A stretch of 9,787 nucleotides of DNA from Burkholderiales bacterium (GCA_019746155.1 JAIESJ010000278.1:1-9787); one strand, 5' to 3'; positions 1-6,504 are shown, counted from the stretch's first letter. Made by a program: numbers and translations. The notes: generated by a model not told the origin, from the sequence alone.

Positions 1-31
1 CTTGCGACGTCAGCTGATCTGACGTCGCAAG
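1..31. repeat. Perfect 13-bp inverted repeat with 5-base loop, inside the methyltransferase gene
   Basis: The arms cttgcgacgtcag and ctgacgtcgcaag are exact reverse complements around the loop ctgat. The reading frame passes through it, encoding LATSDQLTSQ, which resembles the LTSQ segment common in this methyltransferase family, so it may be ordinary coding sequence. It touches the window edge, so a fold-back assembly artefact cannot be excluded. Confidence 0.7.
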
Positions 32-1240
32 GCGCGCCGGGTCAAACACCCCCTCAGGTACTGCATCAATGGTTTCTACAGGCCTGTACTTTGTGGCGCC
101 CTCGTCGCCAGGCTCTTTCTTGCGGAACAGTTGACGATACTTCAATCGATCAACACTTTTTGCATACCAGATAATGTAGTCAGCTACCGAAGAAATCGTT
201 TTACCTGAAAAACCCGTAGTTTTTGAAAACGCAATTACCGCAACAAAATTCTCAGCTCCAAAAACCTCATCCATCACCTCCCGCACGTGATGCAGGTTCT
301 CATCCGAAATCTGCACGAAGATCGAACCCGACGGCGCAAGCAGTTCACGCGACAGCAGCAAACGATCACGCAAATAAGTCAGATACGAATGCAGGCCAAG
401 CTCCCATGTGTCGCGGTAAGCCTGCACCGTCTCCGGCTCGCGCGTCATGTCGTCATCGTCGCCGTGGTTCACGTCGCGCTTCCTCACGAACGGCTGGAAG
501 TTAGAACCGAATTTCACGCCGTACGGCGGGTCCATGTAGATCATCTGCACCTGCCCGCCGAGCGATTCGTAATGCAGCAGCGAGTTCATTACCACCAGCG
601 AGTCGCCGAGGATCATGCGGTTCACCCACTTGTCCTGGTATTCGTAGGCGCGCAGCACTTGGTCATGGATCGGCCGCTGGGGGTCAGAAAAAAGATCAAA
701 TAAATCAAGCTGTTTATCGCGCCGGTGCCCCTTCAGGGTTTCGAGGATGGCGCGCGTGGACAGCCGCTCGTGGACGAACAGCGGCAGCGTCGGCACGTCG
801 AACGACAGGCGTTCGGCTTTGCCCGCCCAATTCAGGAACGGCTTGGACAGTGCCTTGAGCTTTTTCAGCGCTTCTTCGGCGGCTTGCAGTTCGGCCTGTA
901 ACTCGGACAGTAATTCACCCTCACCCCTATCCCCTCTCCCCGGGGGAGAGGGGGATTTTGCAGTTCTCCCAAGGGGCGAGGGGAGTTTAACCATGCGCGC
1001 TCTCAGCGCGGCTATTCGGCGCTCGATCTCGGCGATCAGCGCCTCGCCCTGTTCGCGGGCAACGTTGCCGTCATCCCAGTCAAGCGTCGGTGAGAGCGAG
1101 GAATCGTAGCGGTAGGTCCTAGGCGTGGCGCGCTTCTTGAACTGCGGCTGGGTGCCGACATCGGGCCGCGCCGGGGTTTCTTCCCGGTGCCGGTACTCTG
1201 CGGTCTGCGCGGTGTTCCGGACTTTCTTCTGGCGCGCCAT
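1..1240 (-). CDS. Site-specific DNA methyltransferase (adenine-type, type III Mod-like), C-terminus outside window
   Basis: The minus-strand frame is open from ATG at 1240 to the window edge, about 413 residues, and is incomplete. The catalytic motif IV DPPYG lies at residues 237-241, followed by GSIFVQISDENLHHVREVMDEVFG-type sequence typical of type III Mod-like N6-adenine methyltransferases of the beta class. In that class the AdoMet-binding FxGxG motif comes later, so it should lie beyond the left edge. The protein presumably methylates adenine in a specific DNA site. Residues about 60-135 look helical and coiled-coil-like, interrupted by an in-frame repeat (residues 86-109). A GGAAG ribosome binding site lies 9 bases before the ATG, inside the upstream gene, whose stop is 6 bases away. 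G+C falls to 47 of 120 bases at 121-240 against 35 of 60 at 541-600. The restriction partner, if any, would be outside the window; an orphan enzyme is also possible. Confidence 0.9.
   Translation of the reverse strand, partial: MARQKKVRNTAQTAEYRHREETPARPDVGTQPQFKKRATPRTYRYDSSLSPTLDWDDGNVAREQGEALIAEIERRIAALRARMVKLPSPLGRTAKSPSPPGRGDRGEGELLSELQAELQAAEEALKKLKALSKPFLNWAGKAERLSFDVPTLPLFVHERLSTRAILETLKGHRRDKQLDLFDLFSDPQRPIHDQVLRAYEYQDKWVNRMILGDSLVVMNSLLHYESLGGQVQMIYMDPPYGVKFGSNFQPFVRKRDVNHGDDDDMTREPETVQAYRDTWELGLHSYLTYLRDRLLLSRELLAPSGSIFVQISDENLHHVREVMDEVFGAENFVAVIAFSKTTGFSGKTISSVADYIIWYAKSVDRLKYRQLFRKKEPGDEGATKYRPVETIDAVPEGVFDPARLATSDQLTSQ
914..985. repeat. GC-rich palindromic repeat inserted in frame in the methyltransferase gene
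   Basis: The plus strand shows ccctcacccctatcccctct followed by a ccccgggggagaggg hairpin, then a second, related cttgggaga/ggggcgagggg part. The outer ends (918-927 and about 971-981) pair with one mismatch, and the inner hairpin lies at about 931-954. This pattern is typical of short intergenic palindromic repeats in proteobacteria. Here it spans about 24 codons with no stop and encodes low-complexity sequence including SPSPPGRGDRGEGE. Removing residues 86-109 would join the flanking helices ALRARMVK and LLSELQAELQ cleanly. The exact boundaries are my estimate. Confidence 0.75.
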
Positions 1241-1246
1241 GGTGCG

Positions 1247-1846
1247 CTACTTCCGCTTGGCGGTCTTGCCGGACTTGCGTTTGCGAGGCTTCAAGGCGGC
1301 GTTTACGGCGTCGGGATCGAAGGCCTCCGGATCCCACTCGCCGCCGATCCATTCCAGCATCTCTTCATGCTCGGGATGCTTTGGGTTCGCCATGGCTTCC
1401 AGAAAATTCTGATAGCCGGGAAACCCGCCGCAATCCTCCGGCGGGCAGGCGCGCGCCCCGCCGGTGCAACGCGGGTACTGCACATCCGGTTCGGGCGCGA
1501 GGATCTTCTCGACCTTGATTTCGTGCAGCCAGTCGTCACCCATGTCGTAGATGTAGCGGAACTTGATGCGCCGTCCGGACAGCATTTCATCCAGCGTAGT
1601 GCGCGCGGCCGACAGCGGGCGCGGCGAGCCGGGAAAGTCAAATCCTGCGGGCTGGGGCGGCCCCACTTCGGTCTTGTCGATGTAAAACGTCCAGAGGTGG
1701 TAATCCTCCCAGCCCATGACTTTCTGGATCGCCTGGTGAAGCGCCGCGAAGGTCATATCGCCGGGAACCTCCAGCCGCCGCCAGATGAGGGGTTCGATGT
1801 AAGGAAGCGCGATCCTCAGTTGGTAAATGGGTACGGCCTCGCTCAT
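1247..1846 (-). CDS. Plasmid pRiA4b ORF-3 family protein
   Basis: This is a 199-residue protein of the pRiA4b ORF-3 (IS1096 TnpR-like passenger) family, whose biochemical function is not known to me. Recognisable parts are the N-terminal YQLRIAL...PLIWRRLEVPGDMTFAALHQAIQ segment, the GWEDYHLWTF stretch (about 45-54), the FRYIYDMGDDWLHEI strand region, and the cysteine cluster CTGGARACPPEDCGG followed by GYQNFLEAM. The last 15 or so residues are rich in Lys and Arg, suggesting contact with nucleic acid. Its ATG lies one base after the aroC stop, with GAGG 6 bases upstream inside aroC. Its stop precedes the methyltransferase start by 6 bases. This packing suggests translation coupled to both neighbours. 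Family assignment is confident; any role in DNA modification or defence is inference from position only. Confidence 0.9.
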   Translation of the reverse strand: MSEAVPIYQLRIALPYIEPLIWRRLEVPGDMTFAALHQAIQKVMGWEDYHLWTFYIDKTEVGPPQPAGFDFPGSPRPLSAARTTLDEMLSGRRIKFRYIYDMGDDWLHEIKVEKILAPEPDVQYPRCTGGARACPPEDCGGFPGYQNFLEAMANPKHPEHEEMLEWIGGEWDPEAFDPDAVNAALKPRKRKSGKTAKRK

Positions 1847-1847
1847 G

Positions 1848-3011
1848 TCACGCCTCGTCGGGATCGGGGTTTTCGGTGGCGGCAGCGCTCTTGAGCTTTT
1901 CGATCACCGACTGCGGCGCGGCCGCCGGAATCCGCGGCGTTCCGGTCACGACGTCGGCGTTCTGCGCGCGGTGGCGCAGCGCATGGTCGATCAGCGTCAG
2001 CGCCATCATCGCCTCGCAGATCGGTGTCGCGCGGATGCCGACGCACGGGTCATGCCGGCCGTGGGTCTCGATCAGCGTCGGCTTGCCCCGCTTGTCGATG
2101 GTATGGCGCGCCAGGCGTATGCTCGACGTCGGTTTCACCGCGACGTTGACCACGATGTCCTGACCGGTCGAGATGCCGCCGAGGATGCCGCCGGCATTAT
2201 TCGTGACAAACCCCTGCGGCGTTATCTCGTCGGAGTGCTCGGTGCCTTTCTGCGTAACCGCTGCGAAGCCGGCGCCGATTTCCACGCCTTTCACCGCGTT
2301 GATGCTCATCATGTTGTAAGCAAGATCGGCATCGAGCTTGTCATAGACCGGCTCGCCCCAGCCCACCGGCACGCCGCAGGCGATGGTGGTAATCCTCGCG
2401 CCCACCGAGTCGCCGGATTTACGCAATTCATCCATGAACTCTTCGAGCTGCGGCACAAAGCCTGCGTCCGCGACGAAGAACGGGTTGGCATTGACCGCAT
2501 CCCACGACTTGAACGGAACCTCGATCGGCCCCAGTTGCGACAGATAACCGCGGATCACGACACCGTATTTTTCATGCAGCCACTTCTTGGCCACCGCCCC
2601 CGCCGCAACGCGCACCGCGGTCTCGCGCGCCGACTGGCGCCCGCCGCCGCGATAGTCGCGAATGCCGTATTTCTGCCAGTAGGTATAGTCGGCGTGCCCC
2701 GGGCGGAACGCGTCCTTGATCTTGGAGTAGTCCTTGCTGCGCGCATCGATGTTGCGGATCAAGAGCGCAATCGGCGTGCCGGTGGTGACGCCTTCGAACA
2801 CGCCGGAGAGGATCTCGACTTTGTCTTCCTCGCGCCGCTGCGTGACATGGCGCGAGGTTCCCGGCTTGCGGCGGTCGAGCTCGGCCTGGATGTCGGCTTC
2901 AGTGAGCGCCATGCCCGGCGGGCAGCCGTCGACCACGCAGCCGATCGCCGGGCCGTGGGACTCGCCGAACGACGTCACGCAAAAAAGCCTGCCTAGGGTG
3001 CTGCCGGACAT
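1848..3011 (-). CDS. aroC: Chorismate synthase
   Basis: This cytoplasmic enzyme makes chorismate from 5-enolpyruvylshikimate-3-phosphate, the last step of the shikimate pathway, and needs reduced FMN. All three family signatures are visible in its 387 residues: GESHGPAIG at 16-24, RGGGRQSARETAVRVAAGA at about 121-139, and RHDPCVGIRATPICEAMM at about 319-336. E. coli AroC is 361 residues; the surplus is mainly a C-terminal tail after residue 360, rich in Ala, Pro and acidic residues. The ATG at 3011 fits the family N-terminus (SGSTLGRLFCVTSFGESHG), although no strong ribosome binding site precedes it. It is the first of three packed minus-strand genes and is divergent from the small gene at 3079, so both must be driven from the 67-base gap or within each other's starts. 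Confidence 0.98.
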   Translation of the reverse strand: MSGSTLGRLFCVTSFGESHGPAIGCVVDGCPPGMALTEADIQAELDRRKPGTSRHVTQRREEDKVEILSGVFEGVTTGTPIALLIRNIDARSKDYSKIKDAFRPGHADYTYWQKYGIRDYRGGGRQSARETAVRVAAGAVAKKWLHEKYGVVIRGYLSQLGPIEVPFKSWDAVNANPFFVADAGFVPQLEEFMDELRKSGDSVGARITTIACGVPVGWGEPVYDKLDADLAYNMMSINAVKGVEIGAGFAAVTQKGTEHSDEITPQGFVTNNAGGILGGISTGQDIVVNVAVKPTSSIRLARHTIDKRGKPTLIETHGRHDPCVGIRATPICEAMMALTLIDHALRHRAQNADVVTGTPRIPAAAPQSVIEKLKSAAATENPDPDEA

Positions 3012-3033
3012 AAGCCAGTTTCTGGTCTAAAAT
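3005..3033 (+). promoter_or_regulatory. Possible sigma-70-like promoter for the small gene at 3079
   Basis: CGGACA (3005-3010) and TAAAAT (3028-3033) are separated by 17 bases, matching the consensus at 4 of 6 and 5 of 6 positions. The -35 box would overlap the aroC start codon. This is a weak prediction from sequence alone. Confidence 0.25.
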
Positions 3034-3078
3034 CAAGGCCGGAGTTTAACATATTGCCCTTCGGCAAATGGACCGCGC

Positions 3079-3267
3079 ATGGCTGACAAACCTGATCCGG
3101 ACAGACTGACAGGCCCTGGCGGCATGACCATGCGCGAGCTGCACGAGTTGGTAAAGCGCAGCGCCGAGCGCGACCGGAAATTCGCCAAGACGCACAACAA
3201 GCTCGGGCAGCCGCAGAACCGCTGGCAGCGCTTCGTGCGCTACGTGTGGGACAAAAAGCGCGGCTGA
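3079..3267 (+). CDS. Small hypothetical protein (62 aa)
   Basis: I do not recognise this protein. It is short, highly charged and basic, with MTMRELHELVKRSAERDRKFAKTH forming a probable amphipathic helix (about 16-40) and an aromatic, basic C-terminus (RWQRFVRYVWDKKRG). There is no signal peptide or membrane segment. Support for coding: from residue 18 onward nearly all codons end in G or C, as in the neighbouring genes. Against it: no clear ribosome binding site precedes ATG 3079, and the internal ATGs (3124, 3130) are possible alternative starts. It is divergent from aroC and converges on the TSUP transporter, with 20 bases between their ends. A nucleic-acid-binding role would fit its charge but is speculation. 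Confidence 0.6.
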   Translation: MADKPDPDRLTGPGGMTMRELHELVKRSAERDRKFAKTHNKLGQPQNRWQRFVRYVWDKKRG

Positions 3268-3287
3268 GGAGCGGCCGCATCACGCGG

Positions 3288-4043
3288 CTACAGACGTGAA
3301 ATGCCGTCGTACAGCAGCTTGACGCCGATGCCGAGCAGGCTCCAATAGCTGATCTGGTAAAAAACGCGTTCGTTCAGCTTGCCCTGGATAATGACACCGA
3401 GCCTGACACCGACCGGAATCAGCGGCAGGAGCACGAGCGCGGTCAGAAGGTTGGTTCCGTCCAGTTGACCGAGAAAGCCGTAGGGAATGATTTTCGCGTA
3501 GTTGGACACAAAGAAGTACCAGACGGTGGTGCCGACGTAGACCCGCTTTTCGAGACGTTGCGGAAGAAGATACGCCATCAGCGGCGCATTGCCCGAATGG
3601 GTGAGAAAGCTCGTGTAGCCTGAAAGCCCCGACCACAATACGCCGCGCGGCCATGAGGCGGATGACGTGGGCCGGTGGCGGGCCCAGCCGAAAAGATTGT
3701 TCAGCGCAAACACGACGGCGATGCTCCCCACCAGAAGGCGCAGCACATTTTCATTCACCAGCCTGAACGTCAGGGCACCCAGCGTCACGCCGATCAGCAG
3801 TCCGGTGATGATGATGGGCAGGTTGCGGCGGTCGTATACGCCGCGGAACGCTCTCAGGCCGAACAAGTCGGTCACGCACAGCACCGGCAGCATGACCGCC
3901 GCCGCCTGGACCGGAGAGATGACGAGCGCGAGCACCGGCACGGCCATGCCGCCGAACAGCCCCGGAATGCCGGTCTTGGAGATGCCCACCAGCAGAACTA
4001 CCGGGATGGCGACGAGGTAAAACAGCGGATCGGTGATCAGCAT
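3288..4043 (-). CDS. TauE/SafE (TSUP) family membrane transporter
   Basis: This is a 251-residue integral inner-membrane protein of the TSUP family, whose members export or import sulfite, sulfoacetate and other small anions. The N-terminus carries the family pattern GISKTGIPGLFGGMAVPVLAL (about 20-40), and a second, related half starts near GLSGYTSFLTHSGNAPLMAYLLP (about 140-162). Hydrophobic stretches at about 6-24, 30-58, 75-92, 100-117, 137-155, 165-182, 199-217 and 228-247 suggest seven to eight membrane segments, the usual number. The length is normal, so it looks intact. The start at ATG 4043 fits the family, but no Shine-Dalgarno sequence is visible. It stands alone; the substrate cannot be told from the sequence or from its neighbours. 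Confidence 0.93.
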   Translation of the reverse strand: MLITDPLFYLVAIPVVLLVGISKTGIPGLFGGMAVPVLALVISPVQAAAVMLPVLCVTDLFGLRAFRGVYDRRNLPIIITGLLIGVTLGALTFRLVNENVLRLLVGSIAVVFALNNLFGWARHRPTSSASWPRGVLWSGLSGYTSFLTHSGNAPLMAYLLPQRLEKRVYVGTTVWYFFVSNYAKIIPYGFLGQLDGTNLLTALVLLPLIPVGVRLGVIIQGKLNERVFYQISYWSLLGIGVKLLYDGISRL

Positions 4044-4130
4044 GGCAGGCAGGTATCGGGGGCAGTCGGTTACGGGTTGCCGGCGGGCGCGCGGTGCACA
4101 GGCGTCGGCAACCTAGCCCCCATGAGATAT

Positions 4131-4150
4131 AAGGGTCACATCTTGTATTA
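4131..4150 (-). repeat. Inverted single copy of the REP-like repeat
   Basis: The plus strand reads aagggtcacatcttgtatta, which is the reverse complement of the tandem repeat at 4292-4350 apart from one missing G and a changed end. It bounds the transposase remnant on the left. Confidence 0.75.
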
Positions 4151-4290
4151 TGTGATGTATGCTCCATCGCCTTAATAATGCGACTTACCGTGGCATAGTG
4201 CAAACCTGCCTCGCGGCCGATCTTGGTAAGCGCATAGCCATGTTCCAGATAGGTCTGCGCCATCGCTTTGTTGCGAGCCGTGAGTGTCAT
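4131..4290 (-). pseudogene. C-terminal remnant of a REP-associated (RAYT-type) transposase
   Basis: Reading leftward from ATG 4290, about 50 residues contain a helix-turn-helix: AMAQTYLEHGYALTKIGREA, then GLHYATVSRIIKAME. This resembles the C-terminal DNA-binding tail found on many Y1-type REP-associated transposases; the catalytic HUH/tyrosine domain is absent. The frame runs without a stop into the TSUP gene, so no natural end is visible. Immediately upstream of the ATG are tandem copies of a short repeat, and the end of the fragment runs into an inverted copy of it. That arrangement suggests an internally deleted element. The alternative is a short independent HTH protein, but there is no ribosome binding site. 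The assignment is by recall of family pattern and was not searched. Confidence 0.55.
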
Positions 4291-4291
4291 A

Positions 4292-4350
4292 TTACAAGAT
4301 GTGACCCCTTTGTTACAATGACCCCTTTGTTACAAGATGTGACCCCTTTG
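4292..4350 (+). repeat. Three tandem copies of a 21-bp REP-like repeat
   Basis: The unit begins ttacaagatgtgacccc and ends tttg. Copies lie at 4292-4312 (21 bp), 4313-4329 (17 bp, lacking four bases in the middle) and 4330-4350 (21 bp, identical to the first). They abut the remnant's ATG. The motif resembles the cluster-forming repeats that accompany RAYT transposases in proteobacteria. Confidence 0.85.
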
Positions 4351-4373
4351 TCATGAGCGCTAACTTTCAAGTG

Positions 4374-4395
4374 GACGGCCAAAAAGCCGTCTTTT
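4374..4395 (+). terminator. Terminator-like hairpin with short T-tract
   Basis: gacggc (4374-4379) pairs with gccgtc (4386-4391) around caaaaa and is followed by tttt. The stem is only 6 bp and the T-tract short. No gene on the plus strand obviously ends here, so it may be a relic. Confidence 0.4.
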
Positions 4396-4676
4396 ATAAG
4401 GCGGCATTTTGCGCTGCAAGCTGTACACTTTCAACCCGATCAACACGTTATGTCGGGAAAGACATTATTAGAACTTGTCTTTCGGATGGCGAAATGGGCT
4501 ACACCCATCAGCCTCGACAGCCACGCGGAACACTGCCTGCCGGCCCACCTCGGCTGCTCGATCAGGTCCGGCTAATCCTCGGGCTGGCCTCAGCTGGCCA
4601 ATAACGTGACCGAGTGATCGCTATGAAGGAAATACTCGACCGTCTTCTTCTGGCCGGCAGCCGCCGTTGTGTTTGG

Positions 4677-4850
4677 GGCCCCTGAGAGTCGCCGAGCAGC
4701 GCAGACCAGCCCGGGGTTTCGGTCGAGCACTGGGCGAGCTTCGTGTACTTAGCCAGTCCCGCCGAGATATCACGCCCGATCAATATGCAGCAGCGCGGAC
4801 GGTGCGCGAGTTGCGCAGGCCGCCGGGCTGGTCGAGCAGCACAGGGGACC
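4677..4850. repeat. Long imperfect inverted repeat in an intergenic element
   Basis: gaccagcccgg (4704-4714) has an exact reverse complement, ccgggctggtc, at 4823-4833. The flanking ggcccctg (4677-4684) nearly matches the reverse complement of caggggacc (4842-4850). The octamer cgagcagc also occurs directly in both arms (4693-4700 and 4833-4840). This could fold into a large stem around about 110 bases. It resembles GC-rich intergenic repeats I associate with Burkholderiales, but that is recall only. Confidence 0.5.
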
Positions 4851-4899
4851 GCTACGAGTTCACGAGGTAGCGGCGGCGAACCGGGGATCCCCTTTCTTT

Positions 4900-4933
4900 G
4901 GTGACTTTCTTTGGGGGAGCAAAGAAAGTCACC
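4900..4933. repeat. Perfect 13-bp inverted repeat (ggtgactttcttt type)
   Basis: ggtgactttcttt (4900-4912) and aaagaaagtcacc (4921-4933) flank the loop gggggagc. The same type of palindrome is common between genes in betaproteobacteria. It lies about 100 bases beyond the stop of the minus-strand aminopeptidase gene, so it may fold in that transcript and protect or end it, but there is no T-tract directly after it for a standard terminator. Confidence 0.8.
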
Positions 4934-5031
4934 GGCGCCCGGGGCCGCCCCCGGCAATTCGCGCGCCAGCGCGTAAGGACAAAGGGATCAACGGAACCTG
5001 TTACCCTTGCCTGCCGGACGTTGCGGCGCGT

Positions 5032-6504
5032 TCAATGCGCCTGGCCCAGCACCGTCCTCAATAACTCGATGCCCCAGCCCACGCCGAAGCCGGTCACGTC
5101 GCTCGCCACCGCACCCAGGCCGCCCTTGCAGCTCGATCCGGAAAGATCCATGTGGATCCATGGCCGGTCATCGGTGAAGCGCTTGAGGAAGCGCGCAGCG
5201 AGAATGTGGTCGGCTTCGCCTTCCAGGGTGCACTGCTTGACGTCGGCGATAGCGCTGTCGAGCGCGGCGTCGTAGTCCTCGTCCATCGGAAATACGCACA
5301 CGCGCTCGCCCGAAGCCACGCCGGCGGCCACCGCCTTGTGCGCCAGTTCATCGCTGGTGGCAAAAATGCCGCTGTAGCGGTCGCCGAGCGCGACGTGCAT
5401 GCTGCCGGTGAGCGTGGCGAAATCGACGATCAGATCGGGCTTCGCGCGCGCGGCGAGCGTCAGCGTGTCCGCGAGCACCATGCGTCCTTCGGCGTCGGTA
5501 TGAACGACCTCGATGGTGGTGCCGTTCAACGCCGTCACCACGTCGTTCTGCTTGTAGGCCCTGGGGCTCAGGTGGTTTTGAGCAATCGCCATCCAGCAGT
5601 CGATCGTGACCGGAAGCCGCGCTGCGGTGGCCGCGAGCAGGATGCCCAGCGCGACGGCCGAGCCGTTCATGTCCTCGTGCATGCCGTGCATGTGGCGCGC
5701 GGTCTTCAGATTGTGCCCGCCGGTATCGAAGCAGATGCCTTTCCCCACCAATGCTATGTTTTTTTTCGCTTTTTTGCCGCGATAGCGCAGACGCACAATG
5801 GCGGCATCGTCCTCGGCGCTGCCCTGTGCCACGGCGACGAATGCGCCCGCACCCATCTTGCGCAGCTTGCCGAGGTCGTATTCATCGCGCTCCCAGCCAT
5901 GCTCCCTGGCGAGCTTCCTGAGGCGCTCGCGGTAAGCGCCAGGCGTCAATTCGTTGGGAGGCAATACCGTCAGTTCGCGGCACAAAGTGTTGCCGCCGGC
6001 TTGCGCCCGCAGCGGAGCAAAGCCGTCTGCCGCGCGGTGGCCATGCAGCTTGATCCGCCGCAGCGGCTTGTCTTCCTGCTTTTTCTTGCGCTGAGGCAGC
6101 TGCACGCCGTTGACCCATGCCGCATAGGCGGCAAGTTCCGCGGCGCGGCGGCGCTGCTCCGCATTGCCGAAAACACCGATGACCAGCTCGGCGGGCTTTT
6201 CAGCCAGCAATAACTGTAAACCCTTGCGCAGGACGGTCTGCTGTTCGAACGCAGACTGCGCGGTATCGAGCATCAGCCACACCGCAAGGGCGCCGCCGGA
6301 CAAATCGACGCCGAGCGGCGTTTTCGCGAGATCCACGGCTTTCTTGCCGCGGCGCTTGAGTGCGGCGCCCAGCGTGCCCAGAAACGGCGCGCGCGGCAGG
6401 ACCTCGAGATTTTCGGATTTCGGCAGTATCAGCAGCGCATGCGACGCGCGCTTCAGGTCCGCCTCCGACAGCAGTCCCGCGTTCTGTTCAAGCCTGGCCA
6501 GCAT
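5032..6504 (-). CDS. M17 family (leucyl) aminopeptidase, divergent subfamily
   Basis: This cytosolic two-metal exopeptidase should release N-terminal residues from peptides. From ATG 6504 it is 490 residues, the usual length. The C-terminal catalytic domain keeps every key residue by spacing: Lys255 in VGKG, Asp260 in FDTGG, Lys267, Asp278 in HEDM, and Asp337, Glu339 and Arg341 in HTDAEGR. FDTGG and DMNGSA replace the FDSGG and DMGGAA of classical PepA, marking a second subfamily common in proteobacteria, so I give no pepA symbol. The N-terminal half is poorly conserved and the catalytic domain starts after a Lys-rich RGKKAKKN stretch. ATG 6504 is preferred over the in-frame TTG at 6507 because TGAGGA (6516-6511) lies 6 bases from the ATG. 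It is divergent from thyA and has its own promoter. Confidence 0.93.
   Translation of the reverse strand: MLARLEQNAGLLSEADLKRASHALLILPKSENLEVLPRAPFLGTLGAALKRRGKKAVDLAKTPLGVDLSGGALAVWLMLDTAQSAFEQQTVLRKGLQLLLAEKPAELVIGVFGNAEQRRRAAELAAYAAWVNGVQLPQRKKKQEDKPLRRIKLHGHRAADGFAPLRAQAGGNTLCRELTVLPPNELTPGAYRERLRKLAREHGWERDEYDLGKLRKMGAGAFVAVAQGSAEDDAAIVRLRYRGKKAKKNIALVGKGICFDTGGHNLKTARHMHGMHEDMNGSAVALGILLAATAARLPVTIDCWMAIAQNHLSPRAYKQNDVVTALNGTTIEVVHTDAEGRMVLADTLTLAARAKPDLIVDFATLTGSMHVALGDRYSGIFATSDELAHKAVAAGVASGERVCVFPMDEDYDAALDSAIADVKQCTLEGEADHILAARFLKRFTDDRPWIHMDLSGSSCKGGLGAVASDVTGFGVGWGIELLRTVLGQAH

Larger units (their letters stand above)
4351..5031. other. Intergenic stretch without a convincing gene
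   Basis: Short open frames exist on both strands (for example plus 4353-4604 and minus 4562-4957), but none has a ribosome binding site, a recognisable domain or codon use like the neighbouring genes. The first 130 bases are AT-richer than the surroundings. The stretch contains a terminator-like hairpin and a structured repeat element, listed separately. It is most likely an accumulation of decayed mobile or repetitive DNA between the TSUP gene and the aminopeptidase. Confidence 0.6.

Noticed and set aside
223..1109. Several plus-strand open frames over the methyltransferase
   Set aside because: They lie opposite a gene with a clear DPPYG motif, have low-complexity Arg/Ser/Ala-rich translations and lack ribosome binding sites.
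1827..2996. A 389-residue plus-strand open frame opposite aroC
   Set aside because: It is a shadow of high GC content in the third codon position; the translation is Arg/His/Asp-rich with no domain, and the minus strand encodes unmistakable chorismate synthase.
3274..3288. Short hairpin gccgc-atcac-gcggc between the 62-aa gene and the transporter
   Set aside because: A five-base stem without a T-tract is too weak to call a terminator.
4360..4455. Possible integron attC-like site (ctaac ... gttatg ends around a hairpin)
   Set aside because: The 7-base core sites do not fit the RYYYAAC/GTTRRRY consensus and no integrase or cassette array is present.
4353..4604. A possible 83-residue plus-strand gene just after the tandem repeats
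   Set aside because: No ribosome binding site, a hairpin with T-tract inside it, no domain, and codon use unlike the neighbours.
4562..4957. A possible 131-residue minus-strand gene
   Set aside because: It spans the structured repeat element and its translation is typical of GC-rich repeat sequence.
5759..5766. Run of eight T (A8 on the coding strand) in the aminopeptidase gene, forming an in-frame A AAA AAC slippery heptamer
   Set aside because: The zero frame gives a complete enzyme with all active-site residues, and I saw no stimulatory structure or meaningful alternative product.
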